DNA of 64,000 nt from G963556115 sp963667375 (GTDB taxonomy: Bacteria > Planctomycetota > SZUA-567). Made by a program: the position numbers and the translations under genes. The notes beneath the pieces were generated by a model that saw only the letters and a list, made by a program, of their open reading frames with translations, was not told the DNA's origin and searched no databases. Location of the stretch: positions 3,100,001 to 3,164,000 of the forward strand of contig OY763323.1 of NCBI GenBank assembly GCA_963667375.1, in the 5' to 3' direction. Position 1 is the stretch's first letter. The number at the start of each line of letters is the position of its first letter. Of this stretch, positions 17,896 through 25,974 are shown piece by piece.

Positions 17896-18010
17896 CAGAA
17901 GCTGTTATGCCATATGTTGCGGAAACCGCCTTAAAGTTTCCGTTAAATTTGCGCCTTAAACAAATTTACGCCTTGCAACAAATTAAGAGCAATAACATGT
18001 TATATTACAA
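17871..18010 (-). ncRNA. candidate small structured RNA, minus strand
   Basis: On the minus strand, TGTTGC (17980-17975) pairs with GCAACA (17920-17915) and closes two adjacent hairpins: TAAATTTG/CAAATTTA (8 pairs) and CGGAAAC/GTTTCCG (7 pairs). Both carry the same nine-base loop TTTAAGGCG, and a third AAGGCG lies in the junction. A GC-rich hairpin followed by TATTTTTTTT (17895-17861) reads as an intrinsic terminator on this strand, yet no minus-strand gene lies upstream. That combination suggests a noncoding RNA; its 5' end is guessed. An intergenic mobile repeat is the main alternative. Confidence 0.4.
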
Positions 18011-18061
18011 TTTTATAATCGGCAAAGCAGTTAATATCTTTAGCAGCTCTTTATTTTTTTA

Positions 18062-18089
18062 TTCACAATAATACCTCGAAAAGTATAAT
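18062..18089 (+). promoter_or_regulatory. probable sigma-70-type promoter of cobS
   Basis: TTCACA (18062-18067), 16-base spacer and a perfect TATAAT (18084-18089), 36 bases before the cobS start codon. Confidence 0.5.
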
Positions 18090-18125
18090 ACAAATTTGAT
18101 TAACCGTAAATTATAAGGAGAATAC

Positions 18126-18854
18126 ATGAATGGTTTTTTAGCAGCACTGACCTTTTTAACAATTATCCCCTTACCAGATAAAATGTTACAAAACTGCTCA
18201 CTTGACAGGTGCCAGAAATTTTTTCCGGCAGTTGGACTGTTGCTTGGATTTATTGTCTCAATTGCATCATTTATTTTTATAAAGATTTTTCCGGTCTATG
18301 TTAGTTCGGCTCTCAGTATAATGCTCTTACTACTGCTTACCGGCGGCCTACATTTTGATGGCCTGAGCGATACCGCTGACGGCTTTTTCAGTAGAAGACC
18401 GGAGGAAGAGGTAAAACGAATCATGAAAGACAGCCGGCTGGGCAGTTTCGGCTCGCTGGCACAGATCTGTGTAATAATACTTAAAATAGCCGCTCTCAGC
18501 GCGCTCGCCGGTAACGCCAGCATGGCGCTCATTTTCGTTCCACTTGTGGGAAGAACCGGAATACTCTTTTTGAGCCATATAACCCCTCCCGCAGCTCCAT
18601 CCGGTCTAGGATATACTCTAAATTCCGCCTCCGACAAAACAGCACTTACACTGGGAATCCTGCTCGCGCTTCTCCTTGCAGTCCTCTGCTTCAACGCCGT
18701 CGGTCTGCTTTCAATACTTTTTGCTCTTGCAGCGCTGTATATTCTCAGTAAAATCAGTATTAAAAAGATCGGTGGCTACACCGGTGATGTTCTCGGAGCC
18801 GGTTGTGAAATCAGTGAAATGATGACACTGCTTATACTCAGCGCATCCAATTAA
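18126..18854 (+). CDS. cobS: adenosylcobinamide-GDP ribazoletransferase (cobalamin synthase)
   Basis: Polytopic inner-membrane enzyme of 242 residues that joins adenosylcobinamide-GDP with alpha-ribazole(-phosphate) in the last stage of cobalamin synthesis. Motifs: N-terminal FLAALTFLTIIPLP, the acidic GGLHFDGLSDTADGFFS motif, MKDSRLGSFG, and the C-terminal GGYTGDVLGA. Six or so hydrophobic segments. AAGGAG precedes the ATG. The next gene, 13 bases on, is a fused cobD-cobQ, confirming a nucleotide-loop assembly operon. Partners CobU and CobT are not in the window. Confidence 0.94.
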   Translation: MNGFLAALTFLTIIPLPDKMLQNCSLDRCQKFFPAVGLLLGFIVSIASFIFIKIFPVYVSSALSIMLLLLLTGGLHFDGLSDTADGFFSRRPEEEVKRIMKDSRLGSFGSLAQICVIILKIAALSALAGNASMALIFVPLVGRTGILFLSHITPPAAPSGLGYTLNSASDKTALTLGILLALLLAVLCFNAVGLLSILFALAALYILSKISIKKIGGYTGDVLGAGCEISEMMTLLILSASN

Positions 18855-18867
18855 TACAGGAAATAGC

Positions 18868-21426
18868 ATGGCACACGGCGGTAATATACGGAAATTTCAG
18901 AAAGATACCGGTACAAACACTCCAATTCTTGATTTTAGCGCCAGCATAAACCCTTTGGGGTTCCCAACCTGGCTGCGAGCTGTAATTTCCAGAAACATCA
19001 GTGAAACGGTGCATTATCCGGATATAGAGGCCAGTGATTTTACACAAGCGGCTGCCCGGGCTCTCAAGCTTGAACCTGCAGAAATAACCCCGGCAAACGG
19101 CACTACTGAACTTATTTTCGCTATACCCAGAATCTTTGATGTCAATCAGGCTGTAATACCTGAGCCCTGCTATATTGATTACCATATTGCATGTAAAAAA
19201 GCAGGTCTGGAGATTATCTCACTCCCGCTCAGCCCGGATCGCGATTTCAACCTTGATTACGATCTGCTTGCAGCCTCGCTATGCACGCCCAGTCTGGTAT
19301 TTATCGGTCACCCGAATAACCCTACCGGTTCGCTTCTTGCTCTGGATAAGATGGAAAAGATTATCGCCGGACATCAGGAATCAATATTTATTATTGATGA
19401 GGCATATATCGGGTTCACTGAACCAACGGAAAAATTAAGTTTCAAAAAACTACTCAAGAAATATTCAAACCTGATAATTCTGCGTTCACTTACCAAAATC
19501 TATGCCCTTGCCGGCCTGCGACTGGGAATTGCATTGTCATGCCCGGAACTTACGTCCAGAATGCGCGACGCCCTCCCGCCTTGGAGTGTGAACACATTGT
19601 CACAGAAGGTCGGAACCAGAGCACTGCAGGATTCAGCTTTTGCCGCACAGTCCCGGGATCTTATGTCCAGTTTACGTACCGAATTTTATACCGAACTCAA
19701 CAAAATCCCAGAGCTTAAAGTCTTCCCGACCTCGGCCAACTTTATACTCTGCCAGCTGTTATGTAACTTGACAGCTCCAGAGCTCTTCGCAATCCTTATA
19801 AAAAACAGTATTGCAATCCGTGACTGCTCAGACTTTAAAAATCTGGATTCTTCTTACTTCCGTCTTGCGATCAAAGATAAAGCTGCAAATAACAGACTTC
19901 TCGAAGCACTTAAGACCGCACTGCACCCAGATTCAAACCGGGCAACAATTAATCCCAAACCGACCCCATCCCTTATGCTGCTCGGCTGCAGTTCAAATGC
20001 CGGAAAAAGCATAATCGCCGCCGCACTCTGTCGGATTCTACTGCAGGATGGAATCAAGGTAGCCCCCTTTAAATCCCAGAACATGGCACTAAACTCTTTT
20101 GTTACCCGGGACGGGCTGGAGATGGGTAGAGCGCAGGCGGTTCAGGCGCAGGCCTCACGGCTGGAAGCCGATGTCAGAATGAACCCGATACTGCTCAAAC
20201 CCAACTCAGATACCGGTTCTCAGGTTATTGTCATGGGAAAGCCCGTCGGCAACATGAGAGTAAAGGAATATATCACATACAAAGATCAGGCCTTCGCTGC
20301 AGCCAAGAACGCTTATGATTCACTGGCTGCGGATTATGACGCCATCATTCTGGAAGGTGCTGGCAGTCCTGGTGAGATTAATCTGAAGCAACATGATATT
20401 GTCAATACCCGTATGGCGCAATATGCTTCAGCGCCGGCCATACTGGTCGGTGACATTGATCGTGGCGGTATCTATGCCTCTTTTATCGGCATGTATGAAA
20501 CCTTTGAAGAATGGGAGAGGGAGCTGGTAAAAGGCTTTCTGGTAAACCGGTTCAGAGGAGATGCGTCACTGCTAACTCCTGCTCATGACTACGTCCGGGA
20601 TTTCACCGGACGCGATGTAATTGGAGTTGTTCCGTATCTGAAGAATCTCGGCCTGCCGGAAGAGGACTCCGTTTCATTCAACGATAATTTCATTCCCCAC
20701 TCTCCCAAGGACAATGATCCCCTTGATGTCGCCCTGATCGCTTTACCGCATATTTCAAATTTCACCGACTTCGATGCCCTCGCCAACGAACCTGAAATAA
20801 GCCTGCGCCTGGTTAAAACCGCAGCTGATCTGGGCAAACCAGACTGCATTCTCCTTCCGGGATCTAAAAACGTCATCGGTGACCTGAAATTTCTCCGGCA
20901 GAGCGGACTGGCGGAACTGATAACCGCGGCTTCCGCTAAAACGATAATAGCCGGCATCTGCGGCGGATTTCAGATTCTGGGACAGACCGTAAGTGACCCG
21001 CATAATATCGAAGGCGGCGGTGAAATTTCCGGACTCGGATTGCTTGCCGTTACCACTGTTCTGGCCCTGGACAAGACGCTAATCCGAACCGAAGCGCTTC
21101 ATCTGCCGTCCGGCGAGACCGTACATGGCTACGAGATACACCACGGGAAGACAGCGGTTATAAATGAAGATATCATCTTTTCCAGTTCACGCCCGGGAAT
21201 ACTCGGAGCGGGAACCGATCGCCTCTGGGGCAGCTATCTTCACGGTATATTTGATAATGATGCCTTCAGAAGATATTTTATAAACACGCTGCATCTTGCC
21301 CGTGGCAGCCAGCCTTCGACGGCAATACGCTATCACTATGATCTGGAACCGGCTTTTGACCGTCTGGCGGCTACGGTAAGAGCTGCGATTGATATGAAGC
21401 AGATTTACCGGCTGCTGGAGCTTTAA
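18868..21426 (+). CDS. fused threonine-phosphate decarboxylase (CobD) and cobyric acid synthase (CobQ)
   Basis: One continuous frame of 852 residues. Residues 1-355 are a PLP enzyme of the CobD/CobC type: MAHGGNI start, DFSASINPLG, GHPNNPTG, PLP lysine in RSLTKIYALAGLRLG. It makes aminopropanol phosphate. Residues about 368-852 are CobQ: P-loop-like LLGCSSNAGKS, PFKSQNMALNS, GRAQAVQAQ, LEGAGSPGEINL, and a class I glutamine amidotransferase domain with nucleophile Cys in GICGGFQILG and late His in SYLHGIFD. CobQ amidates adenosylcobyrinic diamide to cobyric acid, the acceptor for CobD's product. Start at 18868 gives the canonical CobD N-terminus. Confidence 0.93.
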   Translation: MAHGGNIRKFQKDTGTNTPILDFSASINPLGFPTWLRAVISRNISETVHYPDIEASDFTQAAARALKLEPAEITPANGTTELIFAIPRIFDVNQAVIPEPCYIDYHIACKKAGLEIISLPLSPDRDFNLDYDLLAASLCTPSLVFIGHPNNPTGSLLALDKMEKIIAGHQESIFIIDEAYIGFTEPTEKLSFKKLLKKYSNLIILRSLTKIYALAGLRLGIALSCPELTSRMRDALPPWSVNTLSQKVGTRALQDSAFAAQSRDLMSSLRTEFYTELNKIPELKVFPTSANFILCQLLCNLTAPELFAILIKNSIAIRDCSDFKNLDSSYFRLAIKDKAANNRLLEALKTALHPDSNRATINPKPTPSLMLLGCSSNAGKSIIAAALCRILLQDGIKVAPFKSQNMALNSFVTRDGLEMGRAQAVQAQASRLEADVRMNPILLKPNSDTGSQVIVMGKPVGNMRVKEYITYKDQAFAAAKNAYDSLAADYDAIILEGAGSPGEINLKQHDIVNTRMAQYASAPAILVGDIDRGGIYASFIGMYETFEEWERELVKGFLVNRFRGDASLLTPAHDYVRDFTGRDVIGVVPYLKNLGLPEEDSVSFNDNFIPHSPKDNDPLDVALIALPHISNFTDFDALANEPEISLRLVKTAADLGKPDCILLPGSKNVIGDLKFLRQSGLAELITAASAKTIIAGICGGFQILGQTVSDPHNIEGGGEISGLGLLAVTTVLALDKTLIRTEALHLPSGETVHGYEIHHGKTAVINEDIIFSSSRPGILGAGTDRLWGSYLHGIFDNDAFRRYFINTLHLARGSQPSTAIRYHYDLEPAFDRLAATVRAAIDMKQIYRLLEL

Positions 21427-21428
21427 TC

Positions 21429-22244
21429 ATGAATCCAACACTTGAACAGAAATACCATGATCTCCTTGACGATTTCAGAGATAAAGAACGCCTGATAATT
21501 GCCGTCTCCGGCGGAGTTGACAGCACCCTGCTGATTCACCTTGCCTGTGAAGCAATTACTAAGAACGCAGTAGCCGTAACTCTGAATTCAGAATTCTATC
21601 CCGAATGGGAGCTGGATTATGCCTGTAAAACAGCCAAAGAATTAAACCTTGCGCACCACATTCTGACTGTGTCTGCGCTGGAGCAGCCGGAGATCACCGA
21701 AAATCAGCCTGACCGCTGCTACAAGTGTAAAAAACTGCTGTTTACGCAATTGCGCGAATTCGCCGACAATAGAGGCATAAAGTATATATGCGACGGTTCC
21801 TGTCTGGATGATCTCGGAGATTACCGTCCGGGATTTAAAGCCATTCAGGAGCTCGAAATATACTCTCCTTTCATCGAACATAAATTTAACAAAAAAGATA
21901 TCATAACCCTGTCACAGGAATTGAATATTTCTGGCTGGGATCGCCCTTCAGGTGCCTGCCTGGCCTCCAGAATTCCTTACTTTCAGAGCATCAGTACCCG
22001 TCAGCTGGAATTTGTCGCCCAGTCAGAGGTCTTTCTGCATACTTTCGGACTCCCTGAGGCAAGAGTCAGACTGCATGGTGATATTGCACGCATCGAAGTC
22101 TTTCCAGAGAATATCCAGCTGCTCATAAATAATAGCGAAGCAATATCCATAAAACTCAAGACACTGGGCGCAACCTATGTGACTGTCGAACTCTCAGGTT
22201 ATAAGACCGGGAGTATGAACGCCCAGCTACCGGCCGAAAGGTGA
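21429..22244 (+). CDS. larE: LarE-like ATP-dependent sacrificial sulfur transferase
   Basis: PP-loop adenylyltransferase of 271 residues. The ATP motif SGGVDST is near residue 27; CYKCKK follows at about 97; RPSGACLASRIPY carries the Cys that in Lactobacillus LarE donates its sulfur. Known LarE converts a carboxylated pyridinium intermediate to the thiocarboxylates of the nickel-pincer (NPN) cofactor. LarB and LarC are not in the window, so NPN synthesis cannot be confirmed. Two bases after cobD-cobQ and overlapping or touching tatC, so part of the same transcript. Confidence 0.88.
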   Translation: MNPTLEQKYHDLLDDFRDKERLIIAVSGGVDSTLLIHLACEAITKNAVAVTLNSEFYPEWELDYACKTAKELNLAHHILTVSALEQPEITENQPDRCYKCKKLLFTQLREFADNRGIKYICDGSCLDDLGDYRPGFKAIQELEIYSPFIEHKFNKKDIITLSQELNISGWDRPSGACLASRIPYFQSISTRQLEFVAQSEVFLHTFGLPEARVRLHGDIARIEVFPENIQLLINNSEAISIKLKTLGATYVTVELSGYKTGSMNAQLPAER

Positions 22245-22246
22245 CT

Positions 22247-23068
22247 ATGAATACTCCTTCAGAGACAACCACCAGCAAAGACTCCGCAAAAGGCAGTCTG
22301 GGAGAACATCTTGAAGAACTCAGGATACACCTTATACGAATATTAGCGGTAGTGGCACTAATATTCATATTATGCGCGGTATTTTACCGGCAGCTCTGGG
22401 ATATCGCCATGCTGCCGCGTGAAAATGCCGCCGCACTTCTGGGCGTTGATGCCAGCACGACCTTCCCGCTCCAGCTGCTCGGTCCTGCCGAAGGTATCAG
22501 TATTGTAGCCGGCCTGTGTTTTAAAATAACACTGGGCATTACCCTGCCTTTTATCTTCTACGAAGCCTGGAAATTCATTGCTCCCGGACTGCATACTGCA
22601 GAAAAAAGGGCTATCCGCTGGATTATGCTCGCCGGAACCATGCTGTTCATACTCGGCGTGCTGGCGGCATTCTTTATAGCACTGCCTACGGGATTAAAAT
22701 TTCTGGTCGGCTTTGATCATACGCTGACCGGCACCGTAACCCGCTGGCGGGTTGATAATTACTTCAGTCTGGTGACAATGGCCTGCTTCGGTTTCGGCAT
22801 CTGCTTTGAAACCCCGCTGATAATGCTCAGCCTGACCATAGCCGGTCTGCTCAAGCCCGCTACCATTATCAAATACTGGCGCCATGCTGCCGTTATAATC
22901 TCAGTACTCGGAGCTTTATTCACGCCGCCTGATCCGTTTACCATGATTATGCTTGCAGGCGCCATGCTGCTGCTGTTTTTTCTCGGATACTACCTGTCAC
23001 TTCTGGCATACCGAAAAAAACTATCCGCGCCTTCAGAGTATGTTGCTGACGACTTGGGGGAAGATTAA
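22247..23068 (+). CDS. tatC: TatC, Sec-independent protein translocase subunit
   Basis: Polytopic membrane protein of 273 residues, core receptor of the twin-arginine export pathway. Diagnostic motifs: SLGEHLEELRIHLIR at the N-terminus, AEGISIVAGLCFKI, PFIFYEAWKFIAPGL with the conserved Glu/Phe loop, FGFGICFETP and FTPPDPFTM near the end. Six hydrophobic segments. I place the start at the ATG 22247 with AAAGGTGA just before it; a GTG at 22241 overlapping the larE stop is the alternative. No tatA nearby. Confidence 0.94.
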   Translation: MNTPSETTTSKDSAKGSLGEHLEELRIHLIRILAVVALIFILCAVFYRQLWDIAMLPRENAAALLGVDASTTFPLQLLGPAEGISIVAGLCFKITLGITLPFIFYEAWKFIAPGLHTAEKRAIRWIMLAGTMLFILGVLAAFFIALPTGLKFLVGFDHTLTGTVTRWRVDNYFSLVTMACFGFGICFETPLIMLSLTIAGLLKPATIIKYWRHAAVIISVLGALFTPPDPFTMIMLAGAMLLLFFLGYYLSLLAYRKKLSAPSEYVADDLGED

Positions 23069-23076
23069 AAAACACA

Positions 23077-23110
23077 TAGAGAGCGGAAGCCAGCTGACTT
23101 CCGCTCTCTA
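23077..23110. terminator. bidirectional terminator between tatC and clpB
   Basis: Thirteen-pair perfect stem (23077-23089 with 23098-23110), loop CCAGCTGA. On the minus strand it is followed by GTGTTTTTTA, a good T tract for clpB; the plus-strand tract is weaker. Confidence 0.85.
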
Positions 23111-23131
23111 TATTTAGGTATTATGTCATGT

Positions 23132-25711
23132 TTATTTTTCAGAGAAGACTATCTTGTCACCGGACATCTTTGCCAGTATAGTACCGCCACCGGCAAATTC
23201 ACCTTCAATAAGAGCCAGAGATAAAGGATCTATCACATCCTTCTGCAGGACTCGTGACAATGGACGGGCACCAAAGTTAGCATCATAACCCCGATCCACC
23301 AGTACCTCTTTCACTTCAGTACTAAGTTCCAGTACCAGCTCTTTTTCCTGAAGCAGTGTGTTCAGTTTGGCGATCTGTATATCAAGAATTTTAATCAGCG
23401 CCTGCTTGTCAAGTCTGTTGAAAATTATAGTCTCATCTATACGGTTCAGAAATTCCGGACGGAAATGTGACAATAACACACTATTCACCTTCTGCCTTAA
23501 TTCATCAGAGTCCAGTGACTCACTCTGCTGAATATACTCTGAAGCCAGATTTGAGGTCATAATAACAATAGTATTCTTGAAGTTTACAGTCCGTCCCTGG
23601 CCATCGGTCAGACGACCGTCATCAAGAAGCTGCAGCAGGACATTGAATATCTCAGGATGCGCCTTCTCGATCTCATCAAAAAGAATTACACTGTAAGGCT
23701 TACGCCGAACCGCTTCTGTAAGATATCCACCCTCTTCATAACCAATATATCCCGGAGGAGCACCGATAAGACGCGCAACAGAATGCTTCTCCTGAAATTC
23801 ACTCATATCAATTCGAATCATGCTGTGTTTATCATTGAAGAGAAACTCTGCAAGCGACCTGGCAACCTCGGTTTTACCCACACCGGTAGGACCAAGAAAT
23901 ATAAACTTGCCGATAGGACGATCAGGACTCTGAATACCGGCTCGTGCCCTGCGTACCGCGTTGGCCACGGCTTTTACCGCCGCATCCTGCGCTATAACCT
24001 TGCTGGCCAGTTCATCCTCCATATGCAGGAGTTTTCCGGCTTCGCTCTCAAGCATCTTGGATACAGGGATACCGGTCCATTTACTTACGATCTCCGCAAT
24101 ATCCTCCTCACCGACCTCTTCTTTGAGCATACCTTCACCCTTGGCATGCATATCCTGAAGCCGGACATTCTCCACTTCCAGCATCCGGTTAAGCTCAGGA
24201 ATTCGCCCATGAAGCAATTCAGCCACTCTGCCAAGATCTCCCTGACGCTGTGCCTGTTCAGCCTCGGTTTTTGCAGCTTCAATCTCTTCATTATAATTCT
24301 GAATAGCGGTAATCGCCTCTTTCTCATTCTGCCATTTGGCTGTCAGAGCTGCAATCTGTTCCTCTAGGTCTGCCTGCCGTTTCTTGAGATCAGAGACAGT
24401 TTCCGCTACATCTTTCTCATTCTCAAGCGCTTTGAGCTCGATCTCAATCTGCATCTTCTGTCTGGTGAGATCATCAAGTTCACGCGGCATTGAGTCAATC
24501 TCAATTCGCAGCGTAGAACATGCCTCATCAATCAGGTCAATTGCCTTATCCGGCAGGAAACGGTCACTGATATACCTTTCAGAGAGATTCGCCGCGGCAA
24601 TAAGAGCTTCATCCTTAATCCGCACTCCATGATGCACCTCATACCGTTCTTTCAGACCACGCAGAATGGCAATTGTACTCTTTACAGAAGGTTCGCCTAC
24701 CTTGACCGGCTGGAACCGGCGCTCGAGCGCGGCATCCTTCTCGATATACTTTTTATACTCATCAAGGGTTGTCGCGCCAATACAGCGTAGTTCACCACGC
24801 GCTAAAGCCGGCTTGAGCATGTTAGCAGCATCCGAACTGCCTTCGGTCGCACCAGCACCGACAATAGTATGCAGTTCATCAATGAAGAGCACAATATCAC
24901 CGGCTGAGTTTTCAATCTCTGTAAGCACCGCCTTGAGCCTTTCTTCAAACTCACCGCGGTACTTACTACCCGCCAGCAAAGCGCCCATATCCAATGACAA
25001 CAGCGAACGGTTTTTGAGTGATTCAGGAACATCGCCTTCAACTATTCGCCGGGCCAGCCCTTCAGCTAGAGCAGTTTTACCTATACCTGGCTCACCGATA
25101 AGTACCGGATTATTCTTGGTACGCCGTGACAATACCTGCATTATACGTCGTATCTCTTCATCACGACCAATAACCGGATCAAGCTTTCCCTTCCGGGCCA
25201 AAGCGGTCATATCACGTGTGTACTTCTTGAGAGCCTCATACTTATCCTCTGCATTCTCACTGGTTACCTTGGCTGAACCGCGGACACTTTTCATGGCTTC
25301 AAGAAAATTATCCTTGGTCATTCCACTGCTTGCAAGTACCCTTCCCGCCTCAGTATTGGAATCTATTATCGCCAGTATCAGATGTTCACTGGCAATATAC
25401 TCATCTCCCATACGTTCAGCCTGAGTAAATGCGCTCTCCAGAATTCTTCCAAGCTCCCGGTCAATTCCTTCGCCAGCCTCAACTCCTGAAACCTGTGGCA
25501 AATGCCTTATCTTACCTGTAACCTTCTCCAGAATAAGCTCCGGCTCAAGCCCCAGACGATTAATAATAGGAACGACAACACCTTCGCTCTGCCCCAGCAA
25601 TGCTGCTAAAAGATGCAGAGGAGTAATCTGCTGATTCTGATTATTCTGCGCAATCTTTTGAGCTTCTTCCAAAGCTTCCCTGGACTTTATAGTTAATCTA
25701 TCTATTCTCAT
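23132..25711 (-). CDS. clpB: ClpB protein disaggregase
   Basis: Hsp100 AAA+ disaggregase of 859 residues, which rescues aggregated proteins with DnaK. Order: Clp N-domain (about 1-145, two Clp_N repeats), first AAA+ module with Walker A GEPGIGKTALAEG and Walker B VLFIDELHT, the long coiled-coil middle domain (about 410-520, DLKKRQADLEEQIAALTAKW) that separates ClpB from ClpA/C, second AAA+ module with GPTGVGKTEVARSL and VILFDEIEKAH. The start is the ATG at 25711 with GGAGG at the ideal distance; the frame extends 26 codons further up without homology. No CIRCE element is visible upstream. Confidence 0.96.
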   Translation of the reverse strand: MRIDRLTIKSREALEEAQKIAQNNQNQQITPLHLLAALLGQSEGVVVPIINRLGLEPELILEKVTGKIRHLPQVSGVEAGEGIDRELGRILESAFTQAERMGDEYIASEHLILAIIDSNTEAGRVLASSGMTKDNFLEAMKSVRGSAKVTSENAEDKYEALKKYTRDMTALARKGKLDPVIGRDEEIRRIMQVLSRRTKNNPVLIGEPGIGKTALAEGLARRIVEGDVPESLKNRSLLSLDMGALLAGSKYRGEFEERLKAVLTEIENSAGDIVLFIDELHTIVGAGATEGSSDAANMLKPALARGELRCIGATTLDEYKKYIEKDAALERRFQPVKVGEPSVKSTIAILRGLKERYEVHHGVRIKDEALIAAANLSERYISDRFLPDKAIDLIDEACSTLRIEIDSMPRELDDLTRQKMQIEIELKALENEKDVAETVSDLKKRQADLEEQIAALTAKWQNEKEAITAIQNYNEEIEAAKTEAEQAQRQGDLGRVAELLHGRIPELNRMLEVENVRLQDMHAKGEGMLKEEVGEEDIAEIVSKWTGIPVSKMLESEAGKLLHMEDELASKVIAQDAAVKAVANAVRRARAGIQSPDRPIGKFIFLGPTGVGKTEVARSLAEFLFNDKHSMIRIDMSEFQEKHSVARLIGAPPGYIGYEEGGYLTEAVRRKPYSVILFDEIEKAHPEIFNVLLQLLDDGRLTDGQGRTVNFKNTIVIMTSNLASEYIQQSESLDSDELRQKVNSVLLSHFRPEFLNRIDETIIFNRLDKQALIKILDIQIAKLNTLLQEKELVLELSTEVKEVLVDRGYDANFGARPLSRVLQKDVIDPLSLALIEGEFAGGGTILAKMSGDKIVFSEK

Positions 25712-25880
25712 AACTTCCTCCTTAAAATGGTTTATTATCAATTGTCTCATTACAAATACTATACCAGTTTTTAAACCATCACAACGCACAACAATATAAC
25801 ATGCTTATAATTAAGGAGATATCGTGTTTATTAATAACCAGAGCCGCCATCATGATTAACTCATTTTACCCATTTAAATA

Positions 25881-25897
25881 ATTGTCAAAATGACAAT
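25881..25897. promoter_or_regulatory. palindrome upstream of clpB, possible operator
   Basis: ATTGTCA-AAA-TGACAAT, seven-base perfect arms, 170 bases before the clpB start codon and downstream of the terminator of the preceding minus-strand gene, so within the clpB promoter region. Function is a guess. Confidence 0.3.
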
Positions 25898-25918
25898 AAC
25901 TGAAGAAGTGATAAAAAA

Positions 25919-25940
25919 AGCTGCGGTAATCCGCAGCTTA
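25919..25940 (-). terminator. terminator of the thioredoxin/caspase-like gene
   Basis: Stem AAGCTGCGG / CCGCAGCTT with a four-base loop, followed on the minus strand by a run of T, 35 bases after the stop codon. Confidence 0.85.
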
Positions 25941-25974
25941 TAAATACAGTAACCTGATAATACAATTCAAATTA

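Larger units (their letters stand above)
17709..18125. other. gene-free region with candidate minus-strand RNA and cobS promoter
   Basis: A 417-base gap. It holds a terminator-like hairpin reading on the minus strand (17860-17895), a folded element next to it (17915-17980) and a good plus-strand promoter for cobS (18062-18089). I found no cobalamin-riboswitch features, and no protein frame with a ribosome-binding site. Confidence 0.7.

Noticed and set aside
17889..18071. A 60-codon plus-strand frame
   Set aside because: It covers the folded element and the terminator-like hairpin, has no binding site and shows no protein-like pattern.
17709..18125. Possible cobalamin riboswitch before cobS
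   Set aside because: No B12-box-like core or the expected multi-stem layout; the folded element lies upstream of the cobS promoter and points the other way.
23657..25424. Several long plus-strand open frames
   Set aside because: They lie wholly antisense to clpB, whose domains are complete; no homology in the plus-strand products.
25824..25859. Eleven-codon GTG frame after AAGGAG on the plus strand
   Set aside because: Located between two minus-strand genes with no plus-strand promoter or downstream gene; probably chance.
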